DNA from: Nitratiruptor sp. YY09-18
GTDB lineage: Bacteria; Campylobacterota; Campylobacteria; Campylobacterales; Nitratiruptoraceae
Direction of reading: 5' to 3'
Assembly: GCF_016593235.1 (NCBI RefSeq)
Contig: NZ_AP023065.1
Span: 1,302,001-1,366,000 of the forward strand
DNA: 64,000 nucleotides
Shown: positions 1-6,208 of the stretch, in pieces
Position numbering within the stretch: the stretch's first letter is position 1
Layout of the letters: each line of letters starts with the position of its first letter
Translations under genes and position numbers: made by a program
Notes under the pieces: model-generated
What the model saw: only the letters and a program-made list of their open reading frames with translations
Database searches by the model: none
What the model was told of the DNA's origin: nothing

Positions 1-472
1 ATTACTATTTGGTGCAAGAATTTCAAATTTTCCTGCACTATCATTAATAATTGATAATTTGCTAAGTTGTAACTCTTCTACTACATATAAAGCAATTACT
101 TTTGTCAAGATTTGCACATATGCAGACTTTCCACGCAACACTTTTGTAGCAGCTTTTGCCTCTACTTCGTTAAAAATAAAGTCTTGAATACCAAAAAAAT
201 CTCCATTTATTAAAATAAATTCATTTTCTTCTTTATAAGATTTGGTTTTTCTGTAGTAATTGATAATATTTTCTCTTTTTTCTAAATCGAGTTTACTTAT
301 AGCAGCGGCAAAAACAGCTGTTGTTTTTAAGTGGTCATAAAGAGGAATATTTGCCTTTGTTACAGGAAAATCCCTATTTTTAAAAGATGTCGCAGATGGT
401 ATAAATGTGGTATATTTTTTTAGCAGATATTCTAAACCTATAAAATCTGTTGTTTGATTACCATTAGTTTTT
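1..472 (-). pseudogene. cas10: cas10/csm1, second part in shifted frame, cut by window start
   Basis: This is the continuation of the type III CRISPR large subunit after a frameshift. Read on the minus strand one base off from the upstream ORF, it is open to the window edge. It encodes INGDFFGIQDFIF and, near the edge, SAGKFEILAPNN, which match the first palm domain of Cas10/Csm1, where family members have GDISGIQ and GGKF-like motifs. The break lies at a T5 run at 468-472 on the plus strand; one more base there would join the two frames. The GGDD palm, the rest of cas10 and any further csm genes would lie left of the window. It could be a real inactivating mutation or an assembly error. Confidence 0.75.
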
Positions 473-944
473 GTAGAGTTTTTAAATCTTTTTCAAAATA
501 TTCCCAAAGCTCTATATACTCATTTTTATCGCTTTTCTCTTCAGCATAAAAAATAGAATGGGGAGAGAGCTTATCTATTTTATACTCTTTTGTTTCATCA
601 AAAAGCCCTTTGAGTCTTTGTTTTTTAAAATCTTTAAACTCAACACTTTTATTGTAATTTTCAAAAGTCTCTCGTTCAAATCCACTTGCCATTCTATCTG
701 CAGCCGCTATTATCCATGAATTTTCATCCGAGTTTTCATTTACAATATGGTGTTCATAAGCATACTGATGATAGTTTTGCAAATCATTAAAATAATCTTG
801 CAAAATCTGAGCCGTATACGCACTATGTTTATATCCATAATTTTTACTTTTAAAAGGCTCTCTTAATGGTATCTCTGCCCTCTGCCCAAACTTCCCAATA
901 TCATGCAACAGTCCCGCAAGTGCCATCAAGTCAATATCTCTCAT
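438..944 (-). CDS. cas10: Cas10/Csm1 N-terminal HD domain (truncated by frameshift)
   Basis: N-terminal 168 residues of the Cas10/Csm1 subunit of a type III CRISPR effector, which in this family carries an HD nuclease domain and a palm domain that makes cyclic oligoadenylate. The HD motif LLHDIGKF (H14, D15) is intact, followed by HSAYTAQIL, an EHH motif and AAADRMASG, all typical of the HD fold. Translation leaves the Cas10 frame near residue 157 and stops 12 residues later, while the true continuation is found in another frame downstream. The ATG overlaps the cas6 stop codon (ATGA at 941-944), so the two genes are translationally coupled. Probably one frameshifted gene, not a stand-alone HD protein. 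Confidence 0.85.
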   Translation of the reverse strand: MRDIDLMALAGLLHDIGKFGQRAEIPLREPFKSKNYGYKHSAYTAQILQDYFNDLQNYHQYAYEHHIVNENSDENSWIIAAADRMASGFERETFENYNKSVEFKDFKKQRLKGLFDETKEYKIDKLSPHSIFYAEEKSDKNEYIELWEYFEKDLKTLQKLMVIKQQIL

Positions 945-1247
945 CGCAAATCCTCTACTTCAATTTTCCCAAGCCCAAAGCTTCCAAGTTTGCCAACCCC
1001 TACGATCTCACCATATTTTAAAAGTTCATACGTTTGTTTATCAAGCCCATCAACAACTATTTCTCCCACTATGCCTCCAACTTTCATTTTTGTTTTTTGT
1101 CTATTTGAATATCTTGAAAAATCCATAAATTTTAAATCTTTTTTTACAACTTTTGGAAACTTTTCAATTTTTTCATCAATTCCATCAAAAAAAAGCCTCT
1201 TCTTATAAATTGAAACTAAAATATCCTTTATATCAAGGTCGCAAAAA
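941..1247 (-). pseudogene. cas6: cas6, C-terminal part in shifted frame
   Basis: The C-terminal half of Cas6, the endoribonuclease that cuts precursor crRNA within the repeat. The frame is open from about 1247 downward, although its first ATG is at 1126, and encodes NFCDLDIKDIL followed by the glycine-rich end GVGKLGSFGLGKI that is typical of Cas6 RAMP proteins. It joins the upstream Cas6 ORF if one base is removed from the A4/T5 run at 1243-1251. It ends in an ATGA overlap with cas10. Without repair or ribosomal slippage no intact Cas6 can be made, which would stop crRNA processing from this locus unless another Cas6 exists in the genome. Confidence 0.75.
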
Positions 1248-1748
1248 TTTTCCCTCCCTCTTTATCCTGAGAGGCGTTACAAATCTTATCTTTACTTTTG
1301 GACAAAATTCGTCGCATTTAAAATTTTTTGGCTCTGTTTTTAGATTCTTAAACTCATTTTCAAACACAACCTCACCACCTAGATAAATCTTTTCTATCTC
1401 ATACTTTTTTCTATTTACCCCAAGTCCTTTTTGTGTTAGCATCCTATAAAGAGCACTTAATACATACGGATACTTTTGGCACGCTTCATTAAAAAGATAC
1501 AAGGAAAAATCAAGTTTTTTTGGCTTTAGTGTAAAATCGAACCTAAACTTGTGAAATCTATTTTTCTCTTCATAAAACTCATAATAGATACAGTTATCTT
1601 TTGCAAAGCAAGTTGAACATTCAAAAGAGGGATTTATGCAGACTACATCTTTGAGATTCACTCCAAAAGCACCACGTAGCATGGAGCCTATAAAGGGAGG
1701 TAATTGTGAAAAATTTCTTGCTAACACATTTATTTTAAAATATTTCAA
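1233..1748 (-). CDS. cas6: Cas6 N-terminal part (truncated by frameshift)
   Basis: N-terminal 171 residues of a Cas6 family CRISPR endoribonuclease. The start contains LPPFIGSMLRGAFG, the hallmark N-terminal RAMP motif of the PF10040 group, then a four-cysteine cluster CSTC and CIYY around residues 44-55 that probably binds zinc. The true Cas6 frame is left close to the end (after IKREGK) at a short A/T homopolymer, and translation stops at 1233. Cas6 is normally about 240-280 residues, so this ORF is about two thirds of it. It is transcribed away from cas2 with a 65-bp AT-rich gap in which I see no clear promoter box. Confidence 0.8.
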   Translation of the reverse strand: MKYFKINVLARNFSQLPPFIGSMLRGAFGVNLKDVVCINPSFECSTCFAKDNCIYYEFYEEKNRFHKFRFDFTLKPKKLDFSLYLFNEACQKYPYVLSALYRMLTQKGLGVNRKKYEIEKIYLGGEVVFENEFKNLKTEPKNFKCDEFCPKVKIRFVTPLRIKREGKFLRP

Positions 1749-1813
1749 AAAATTACCTTTAAATTTACAATTAATTTATTTTACATTCAAAAAATTTACA
1801 ATAAACTTAAATT

Positions 1814-2086
1814 ATGGAAGTTTTCATCATGTATGATATAAGCTGTGACAAAAAAAGAAATAGAGTAGAAAAGCTCCTTTCTTCTTATGGGTACAGAGTA
1901 AACTATTCAGTATTTGAGATTTCAATTTCAAAAGCCAAATACAAAAAACTCATACAAAATCTCAAAGATCTTACTTCAAAAAAAGATAATGTAAGAGTCT
2001 ATATCCTCACAAAAGAAGTTATTAAAAAATCTTTTAGATTACATTCTCATGAAGGAATATTTAATAATGAAGAGTTATATTTTTAG
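1814..2086 (+). CDS. cas2: CRISPR-associated endonuclease Cas2
   Basis: Cas2, the 90-residue structural partner of Cas1 in the spacer integration complex. It has the ferredoxin-like start EVFIMYDISCDKKRNRVEKLL with the conserved aspartate D8, and SYGYRVNYSVFEI, the second beta strand found in most Cas2 proteins. The length is normal. A second ATG at 1829 would remove the first beta strand, so 1814 is preferred. The 3' end overlaps the RT-Cas1 gene by 20 bases, and the Shine-Dalgarno of the latter sits inside this CDS. Divergent from cas6. Confidence 0.93.
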   Translation: MEVFIMYDISCDKKRNRVEKLLSSYGYRVNYSVFEISISKAKYKKLIQNLKDLTSKKDNVRVYILTKEVIKKSFRLHSHEGIFNNEELYF

Positions 2087-4202
2087 TAAAAAATTTGAAG
2101 ATATTTTTACAGCTGAACGTATCGCATACGAACTTAAAAAAGCAAACATTGAACATATCAAAGGTGATCTCTTTGATTTTGCTCCCCATAAGAGTTTTAC
2201 AATACCAAAAAACTCAGGTGATTTTCGCCAAATCTCCATACCAGATCAAAAAGCCAAAGTCATTCAAAAAATTCTTCATGATGAGCTCTCTTCAGTTTTA
2301 AAATTTAGTGATAGAAACTATGCTTATCAAAAGAACAAATCTCCTTTCAAAGCGATCAATAGAGTAAAACACATTATCAAAAATTACGATTTTATTCTCA
2401 AAGTCGACATCAAAGATTTCTTTGACTCTATCAATCACGAAAAACTCCTTGCAAAACTAAAAAATATTGTCAAAGATCCAAAAATAATCTATCTCATAGC
2501 GCTCTTTCTCAAGAATGGCTCTCTTTTCCATAACAAATGGATAGATAAAACTGAAGGTGTCTATCAAGGTGATGTCCTAAGCCCTCTATTGTCAAATATC
2601 TATATGCATAGTTTTGATATTAGCTGTGAAAAAGAAGGTATAGAATTTGTCCGTTTTGCAGATGATATGATATTTTTTGCTTCAACTTATAGCGAAGCAA
2701 GATCAATACTTAACAAAATCAAACAAAAACTCGCCCGAGAAGATCTTTCACTCCATCCTGACAAACTCTATATTACACACAAAAACAAGCCTTTTGAATA
2801 TTTAGGGATAAAATTTGATATACCAAACAATCTATTCTCTATTGAAAATGAAAGATTAATGAACAAAATCTCTACAATTTCCAAAGAGACCAAAAATCTC
2901 AATCTAGACCAAACCATCCAGAAACTCAATGAACATATTCAAAGCTTTCTCAACTATTATGCAAAGATAATCAACAATTACGAGCAGCTGCAACTCCTTC
3001 AACAAAGAGTAGATGAGATCGTTATCTCTAAAATAGTTCAAGCCAAATTGACCAAGACTATCACACGCAAAAAAGATTTTTTACATAAATTGTCATCGCT
3101 TCTAGCCTATACGCAAACAGACCCTGTATTCCTTGTTAGAAAAGCATATGAAGAGATTAAATTGAAAAATCCAAAATTAGCAGCCCAAAAAACAGTAGAG
3201 AGAAAAAAGCAAAATTTTTATAAAAATCATCTCAAAACAACAGAGCTTATCATATCAACTCCAGGCACATATCTCTCCTTTTCTCAAGGAAAGATAAAAA
3301 TCAAAACCCACAATCAAGCTATCAAAAAGATTCCATTCAAAAAAGTCCAAAGAATCATAATTCTCACAACAAGAAGTTCAATCTCCACATATCTGATAAA
3401 AAAATGTGCAGAAGAAAAAATTGATATAGATTTTATTTCAGAGAATGTACCATACGCCCTGCTTACATATCACAAAACAATAGCCAAAGAGCTCCATCTC
3501 AAACAACTCAAGCTCACCCTTTCACCAAAAGGATTGCATTATACCCAAAACCTCTACTATGCAAAAGCAAAAAACCAACGCAATCTTTTAAAATACTTCA
3601 ATCTCAGAAGAAAAGATGAAAAATTACAACATTATATAGACAAAATCTCTACTCTCATACCTAAAATAAAAAATGCAAAAGATACTAAAAACTTAATGGG
3701 TCTAGAAGCACAAATTAGCCAACTCTACTGGAATGGATTTAAAGTTATTACCCACTTATCACAATTCCAGCGAACCCACAAAAACTCCATTGACCCCATC
3801 AACCAAGCCCTTAACTATGGCTATGCCATACTTTATAATAGAATTCAATCAGCTCTTATAAAAGAGGGCTTGAATATCTACTACTCGTTTTTACACGCCA
3901 CAGATTATCGCAAACCAACATTAGTCTTTGATATGATAGAGCCTTTTCGTCAGCCAATTGTCGATCGTGAAATCATCTCCATTCTTACCAAAAATCAAAC
4001 CATAAAACAAAAAAATGGCAAACTCACTCCGGATTCAGTCAAACTCATTACCCAAAATATCCAAGAGCGCCTCGCATCTTTTACCAAAACAAAATATGGC
4101 AAAACTACCTATTTAAATCTTATCCATTTTGAAATGAACGCACTCAAAAAAGCTATCGAAAATGAAGATCCACATCACACATTTTTTATAGCAAAATATT
4201 AA
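2067..4202 (+). CDS. cas1: Reverse transcriptase-Cas1 fusion protein
   Basis: Fusion of a group II intron-type reverse transcriptase to the Cas1 integrase, known in type III systems to acquire spacers from RNA as well as DNA. RT domain about residues 40-380: KVDIKDFFDS with D114, QGDVLSPLLSN at 167-177, and the active site FADD at 197-200 (usually YADD). Cas1 domain about residues 392-711: GLEAQ with E547, LHATDY with H610, and FDMIEPFR with D622, so the metal-binding triad is complete. No Cas6 domain is fused; cas6 is separate. I chose the ATG at 2067 because GAAGGA lies 10 bases before it, while the in-frame ATG at 2049 has no ribosome site. Both catalytic centres look intact, in contrast to cas10 and cas6. 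Confidence 0.95.
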   Translation: MKSYIFSKKFEDIFTAERIAYELKKANIEHIKGDLFDFAPHKSFTIPKNSGDFRQISIPDQKAKVIQKILHDELSSVLKFSDRNYAYQKNKSPFKAINRVKHIIKNYDFILKVDIKDFFDSINHEKLLAKLKNIVKDPKIIYLIALFLKNGSLFHNKWIDKTEGVYQGDVLSPLLSNIYMHSFDISCEKEGIEFVRFADDMIFFASTYSEARSILNKIKQKLAREDLSLHPDKLYITHKNKPFEYLGIKFDIPNNLFSIENERLMNKISTISKETKNLNLDQTIQKLNEHIQSFLNYYAKIINNYEQLQLLQQRVDEIVISKIVQAKLTKTITRKKDFLHKLSSLLAYTQTDPVFLVRKAYEEIKLKNPKLAAQKTVERKKQNFYKNHLKTTELIISTPGTYLSFSQGKIKIKTHNQAIKKIPFKKVQRIIILTTRSSISTYLIKKCAEEKIDIDFISENVPYALLTYHKTIAKELHLKQLKLTLSPKGLHYTQNLYYAKAKNQRNLLKYFNLRRKDEKLQHYIDKISTLIPKIKNAKDTKNLMGLEAQISQLYWNGFKVITHLSQFQRTHKNSIDPINQALNYGYAILYNRIQSALIKEGLNIYYSFLHATDYRKPTLVFDMIEPFRQPIVDREIISILTKNQTIKQKNGKLTPDSVKLITQNIQERLASFTKTKYGKTTYLNLIHFEMNALKKAIENEDPHHTFFIAKY

Positions 4203-4252
4203 AAACGATGTTAGAACTTTTTATTTAAAATTGGTTTCAGTCTAAAACTAAA

Positions 4253-4282
4253 AACTCCCATTTCATGGAGTTATTATTTTTT
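4253..4282 (+). terminator. Terminator-like hairpin after RT-cas1
   Basis: Stem AACTCC (4253-4258) and GGAGTT (4267-4272) with an 8-base loop, followed after four bases by a T-rich run to 4282. It lies 50 bases after the RT-cas1 stop, as expected for the end of the cas2/RT-cas1 transcript. Confidence 0.55.
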
Positions 4283-4358
4283 CTTATAGTTCTAACTTCA
4301 GAGATTTTTAAAATTCTAAAAAGGAGATATTAGAACTTTTAGCTCTTTTTAAGTTTGG

Positions 4359-4387
4359 GAAGTACCATTTTACGGTCTTCTTTTTTT
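4359..4387 (+). terminator. Second terminator-like hairpin in the leader
   Basis: Stem GAAG-T-ACC (4359-4366) and GGTCTTC (4374-4380), with one bulged T and a 7-base loop, followed directly by seven T. It lies between a direct and an inverted copy of the GTTAGAAC motif, so it repeats the motif-hairpin-motif layout seen 100 bases upstream. Confidence 0.55.
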
Positions 4388-4597
4388 GCAAAGTTCTAAC
4401 ATCGCATTTTTAACACATAATTTTTTTCGATGTTAGAACTTTTTTGAAGTCAAAAATCCCCTATTGAAGGGAATTTAAGTTAAAATTAAGCACTTTTTGC
4501 ATATGATATTTGCATAGATGTTAGAACTTTTTTGGATATTTGAAAACTCGGTTGTTTTTAAGAAGAAGTCTTACTTATAAGTCTCATTGTATGGATT

Positions 4598-4871
4598 ATT
4601 TACCTATTGGACCCGATCTTAAGGGGATTGAGACATTAACTTCTATTGTAGGTGATGGAAAAAATATATAGTTGGGATTTACCTATTGGACCCGATCTGA
4701 AGGGGATTGAGACCTTTAAGATAAAGCTCTCTTTTTTCTGCATTGCTCATTGTCGCATTTACCTATTGGACCCGATCTGAAGGGGATTGAGACACTCTTC
4801 TATCTATATCAATCATCTTAACCTCCTTAAAATTTAAAAATTTACCTATTGGACCCGATCTTAAGGGGATT
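4598..4871 (+). CRISPR. CRISPR array, four repeats and three spacers
   Basis: Repeats of 37 bases begin ATTTACCTATTGGACC and end GGGGATTGAGAC, at 4598-4634, 4677-4713, 4757-4793, plus a last copy 4840-4871 that loses its final five bases. Copies differ only at one base (CTT/CTG). Spacers: 4635-4676 (42), 4714-4756 (43), 4794-4839 (46). The 3' end ATTGAGAC fits the eight-base 5' tag of type I/III crRNA, so transcription is on the plus strand from the leader at 4203-4597. All three spacers, reverse-complemented, are open in one frame. Spacer 3 reversed contains AAGGAGGTTAAGATG, a ribosome site plus start codon, so its crRNA would be antisense to a gene start. Confidence 0.93.
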
Positions 4872-4875
4872 TCGG

Positions 4876-5545
4876 TAACCAGGCGTAGGCTATGCTCGTT
4901 TCACTCGCATAAACGCCTCGCCGTGCGAGCCTAAAAAAGCCAAGCAGTTGGCTTTTTCTTCACGGCTCTCCCCTATTGGACCCGATTTGAAGTGAGCGAG
5001 GGCAAAACGCAGTTTTAGGACAACAACTGCTTGTTGTCCGTACCTGAGCGAAATCTGCGAGTATATGTGAGTCCTAAAATCAAGGATTTTAGTGACAAAC
5101 ATACAAGCAGATGGTTTACTTTGAAATAAATGAAGTTGAGCGAAGCGAAACAAGTTTATGGTTAAATTGCAAGCCAAAGGCTTGAGAAAGCAAACTGCTT
5201 TGCTTTCGTCACGAAGCGAAAGTCGTGAGTATATGCGAAGCCAAAATTCAAGGAATTTTGTGTCTGAGCATATGAGCGGCTCGTTTACCTTGAAGCAAAC
5301 GAAGTTGTGCGAAGCGAAACAAGTTTGCGGTTACTGCTTTATTTTAAAAATTTCAATAACCAGGCGTAGGCTGTATTGAAGAAATAACCGCAAATCTTGC
5401 ATTATTGCATAATGAAGATTTGCTTTAAGGTAACCTGTCAGTTTATATGTTCATCACTTCATTGCAAGCAATGAAGGATTCACATACATAAACTGCCGTC
5501 GCAAAAGCACGCAAAACAAGCAGTTGTTTTGCTAAGCAAGGCTTG
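4876..5545. repeat. Four copies of a hairpin-rich repeat element, tandem and inverted
   Basis: Almost gene-free stretch made of related units. Forward copies lie at about 5005-5163 and 5172-5335, reverse copies at about 4876-4960 (partial) and 5357-5545. Each unit has hairpin A (stem 9-10 bp, loop CTGC or its complement GCAG): stems at 4934-4957, 5018-5039, 5186-5207 and 5511-5532. Three have hairpin B (loop AAG, or AA in the third): 5074-5092, 5242-5260, 5457-5476. A third hairpin near the end is clearest at 5390-5423. The stem sequences differ between copies but stay perfectly paired. The linker between A and B has a shared core like GTATATGTGAGTCC, and unit ends share CAAGTTTGCGGTTA. TAACCAGGCGTAGGCT occurs at 4876 and 5357. 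Function unknown. Confidence 0.75.
4972..4992 (+). repeat. Degenerate CRISPR repeat fragment
   Basis: CCTATTGGACCCGATTTGAAG matches the inner part of the array repeat at 20 of 21 bases, 101 bases after the last array repeat. It joins the first reverse hairpin element to the first forward one. It lacks both ends of the repeat. Confidence 0.75.
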
Positions 5546-5555
5546 CTTTTGCTCC

Positions 5556-5570
5556 CCTATTAGACCCGAT
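5556..5570 (+). repeat. Second degenerate CRISPR repeat fragment
   Basis: CCTATTAGACCCGAT matches the repeat core at 14 of 15 bases. Like the copy at 4972 it is preceded by CTCC and follows a reverse-oriented hairpin element, so it marks the right border of the repeat-element cluster and probably the former end of the array. Confidence 0.65.
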
Positions 5571-5672
5571 TAATAAGTTTGTGGTTAAGATAGATCCTTC
5601 GCTTGTGCTCAGGATGACGAGACTTCTATTTTTAAAATATATTTTATAGACAATTTATGACGCTTTAAAGAT
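5571..5672. other. AT-rich gap before the small membrane gene
   Basis: About 100 bases without an ORF. It contains GATCCTTCGCTTGTGCTC followed by AGGATGACGA, a REP-like motif with a short inverted repeat (ATCCT and AGGAT), and otherwise AT-rich sequence that probably holds the promoter of the next gene. Confidence 0.35.
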
Positions 5673-5698
5673 GTATCCTTTCAAAAAAGAAAGGATAC
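5673..5698 (+). promoter_or_regulatory. Hairpin sequestering a ribosome binding site
   Basis: Perfect 10-bp stem GTATCCTTTC (5673-5682), loop of six A, GAAAGGATAC (5689-5698). The right arm contains the Shine-Dalgarno AAAGGA for the ATG at 5702, so the site is fully base-paired when the hairpin forms. This is the layout of a translational switch such as an RNA thermometer or a protein-controlled leader; which one cannot be told from sequence. Confidence 0.6.
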
Positions 5699-5701
5699 AA
5701 A

Positions 5702-5950
5702 ATGCAAGAATTTCTCTATCTGTTGGGGGGGGGTGCCAGCGCTTTTGTGGCAATATTTGTCTGGAGAACTTTTTTCTTCGTGAGTGCCATTGTGATGGCT
5801 TATGCCTTTATCAATAAAAGTTTAGATATAGGTGATGCGATCATGATGGTTTTGGGATATGCTTTGGTGGGTTTCGCGTGTATAATCATTGGAGGCTTGG
5901 CTATAATGTGGGCAGAAAAAATGAAGGGTGGAGACCATTTTAGTCATTGA
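5702..5950 (+). CDS. Small membrane protein with G9 tract, unknown function
   Basis: An 82-residue protein I do not recognise. It has two or three hydrophobic stretches (about residues 7-35 and 47-72) split by a short polar segment INKSLDIGD, and ends in a charged tail with WAEKMKGGDHFSH, so it is probably an integral inner-membrane protein with two or three helices. The start is fixed by AAAGGA six bases upstream, inside a hairpin. Codons 8-11 contain a run of nine G (5725-5733). Loss or gain of one G shifts the frame into early stops, so the present length is the ON state of a possible phase-variable gene. It is the only credible gene between the CRISPR array and the ovothiol operon. Confidence 0.6.
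   Translation: MQEFLYLLGGGASAFVAIFVWRTFFFVSAIVMAYAFINKSLDIGDAIMMVLGYALVGFACIIIGGLAIMWAEKMKGGDHFSH
5725..5733 (+). repeat. Homopolymer G9 inside a coding region
   Basis: Nine consecutive G at codons 8-11 of the small membrane gene. Campylobacter and Helicobacter use G8-G12 tracts as slipped-strand phase-variation switches; the length and early position here fit that use. Confidence 0.6.
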
Positions 5951-5953
5951 GAA

Positions 5954-5979
5954 TTTTGGGTATATATTTTGGGTATATA
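5954..5979 (+). repeat. Two tandem 13-bp repeats
   Basis: TTTTGGGTATATA occurs twice in direct succession just after the stop codon of the small membrane gene. Confidence 0.7.
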
Positions 5980-6047
5980 TATGGCCTTCCATACTCCTTT
6001 GGATCTATGTGGCGATTATGTTCTCTTGACATGCTCCCCATGTAATT

Positions 6048-6057
6048 GGGGGGGGGG
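6048..6057 (+). repeat. Homopolymer G10 in non-coding DNA
   Basis: Ten consecutive G in a 258-base stretch with no convincing gene (5951-6208). A CTCCCC run lies a few bases upstream and could pair with it. It may be a promoter-length switch or a relic of a lost phase-variable gene. Confidence 0.55.
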
Positions 6058-6094
6058 ATCAGGTAATAACAGCATATAATATAGGCTATAAACA

Positions 6095-6137
6095 CCTGGC
6101 ATAGGTTATGCAAACACGCTTGCATATATGCCCATAT
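6095..6137 (+). repeat. Relic copy of the hairpin-element end
   Basis: CCTGGCATAGGTTATGC here matches CCAGGCGTAGGCTATGC at 4879-4895 at 14 of 17 bases, and the similarity continues as a pattern (GCATATATGCC against GCATAAACGCC). It is a diverged extra copy of the end of the repeat element, outside the main cluster. Confidence 0.45.
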
Positions 6138-6156
6138 TGGATCTTTTAAAAAGTAG

Positions 6157-6193
6157 TCAGCTACCCCACGCCTAAAGGCGGGGGAGTAGCTGA
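6157..6193 (-). terminator. Strong terminator hairpin after the ovothiol operon
   Basis: Stem TCAGCTAC (6157-6164) with GTAGCTGA (6186-6193), continued by C and G runs and CGCC/GGCG closing a TAAA loop. Read on the minus strand it follows the zinc-finger gene stop at 6209 and is followed by CTACTTTTT. The GCCTTTAGGC core also resembles the end hairpins of IS200/IS605 elements, but no transposase is nearby. Confidence 0.65.
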
Positions 6194-6208
6194 TCCAAAT
6201 ATTCATTG

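Larger units (their letters stand above)
4203..4597 (+). other. CRISPR leader region with inverted-repeat cluster
   Basis: Non-coding 395 bases between RT-cas1 and the first CRISPR repeat. The motif GATGTTAGAAC (one copy GATATTAGAAC) occurs in direct orientation at 4207, 4326, 4429 and 4517. The inverted form GTTCTAAC occurs at 4289 and 4393. AAGTTCTAACATCG (4391-4404) and CGATGTTAGAACTT (4428-4441) are a perfect 14-bp inverted repeat with a 23-base loop. Two direct/inverted pairs enclose a terminator-like hairpin. The leader assignment follows from repeat orientation (3' end GATTGAGAC on the plus strand) and from decay of the far end of the array. The role of the motif is unknown: protein binding, structured RNA or termination are all possible. 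Confidence 0.6.

Noticed and set aside
438-944. Stand-alone HD nuclease (Cas3''-like)
   Set aside because: The next frame continues with palm-domain motifs of Cas10, so this is the N-terminus of a frameshifted Cas10.
903-1386. Plus-strand ORFs opposite cas6 and cas10
   Set aside because: Antisense shadows; the minus strand carries clear Cas6 and Cas10 motifs once the frameshifts are allowed for.
4450-4475. CCCCTATTGAAGGGAAT as another CRISPR repeat with an internal deletion
   Set aside because: CCTATTG and AAGGG match repeat parts, but the fit is too short and upstream of the leader end, so chance is likely.
4890-5177. 95-codon minus-strand ORF in the repeat cluster
   Set aside because: It is made of the hairpin elements, has no ribosome site and no recognisable protein pattern; its codons follow the inverted repeats.
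5158-5379. 73-codon plus-strand ORF in the repeat cluster
   Set aside because: Same reason; it runs through two hairpins and into a unit of the other orientation.
5940-6206. 88-codon minus-strand ORF across the G10 tract
   Set aside because: It reads through the G10 run, tandem 13-bp repeats and the terminator hairpin, has no ribosome site and no domain.
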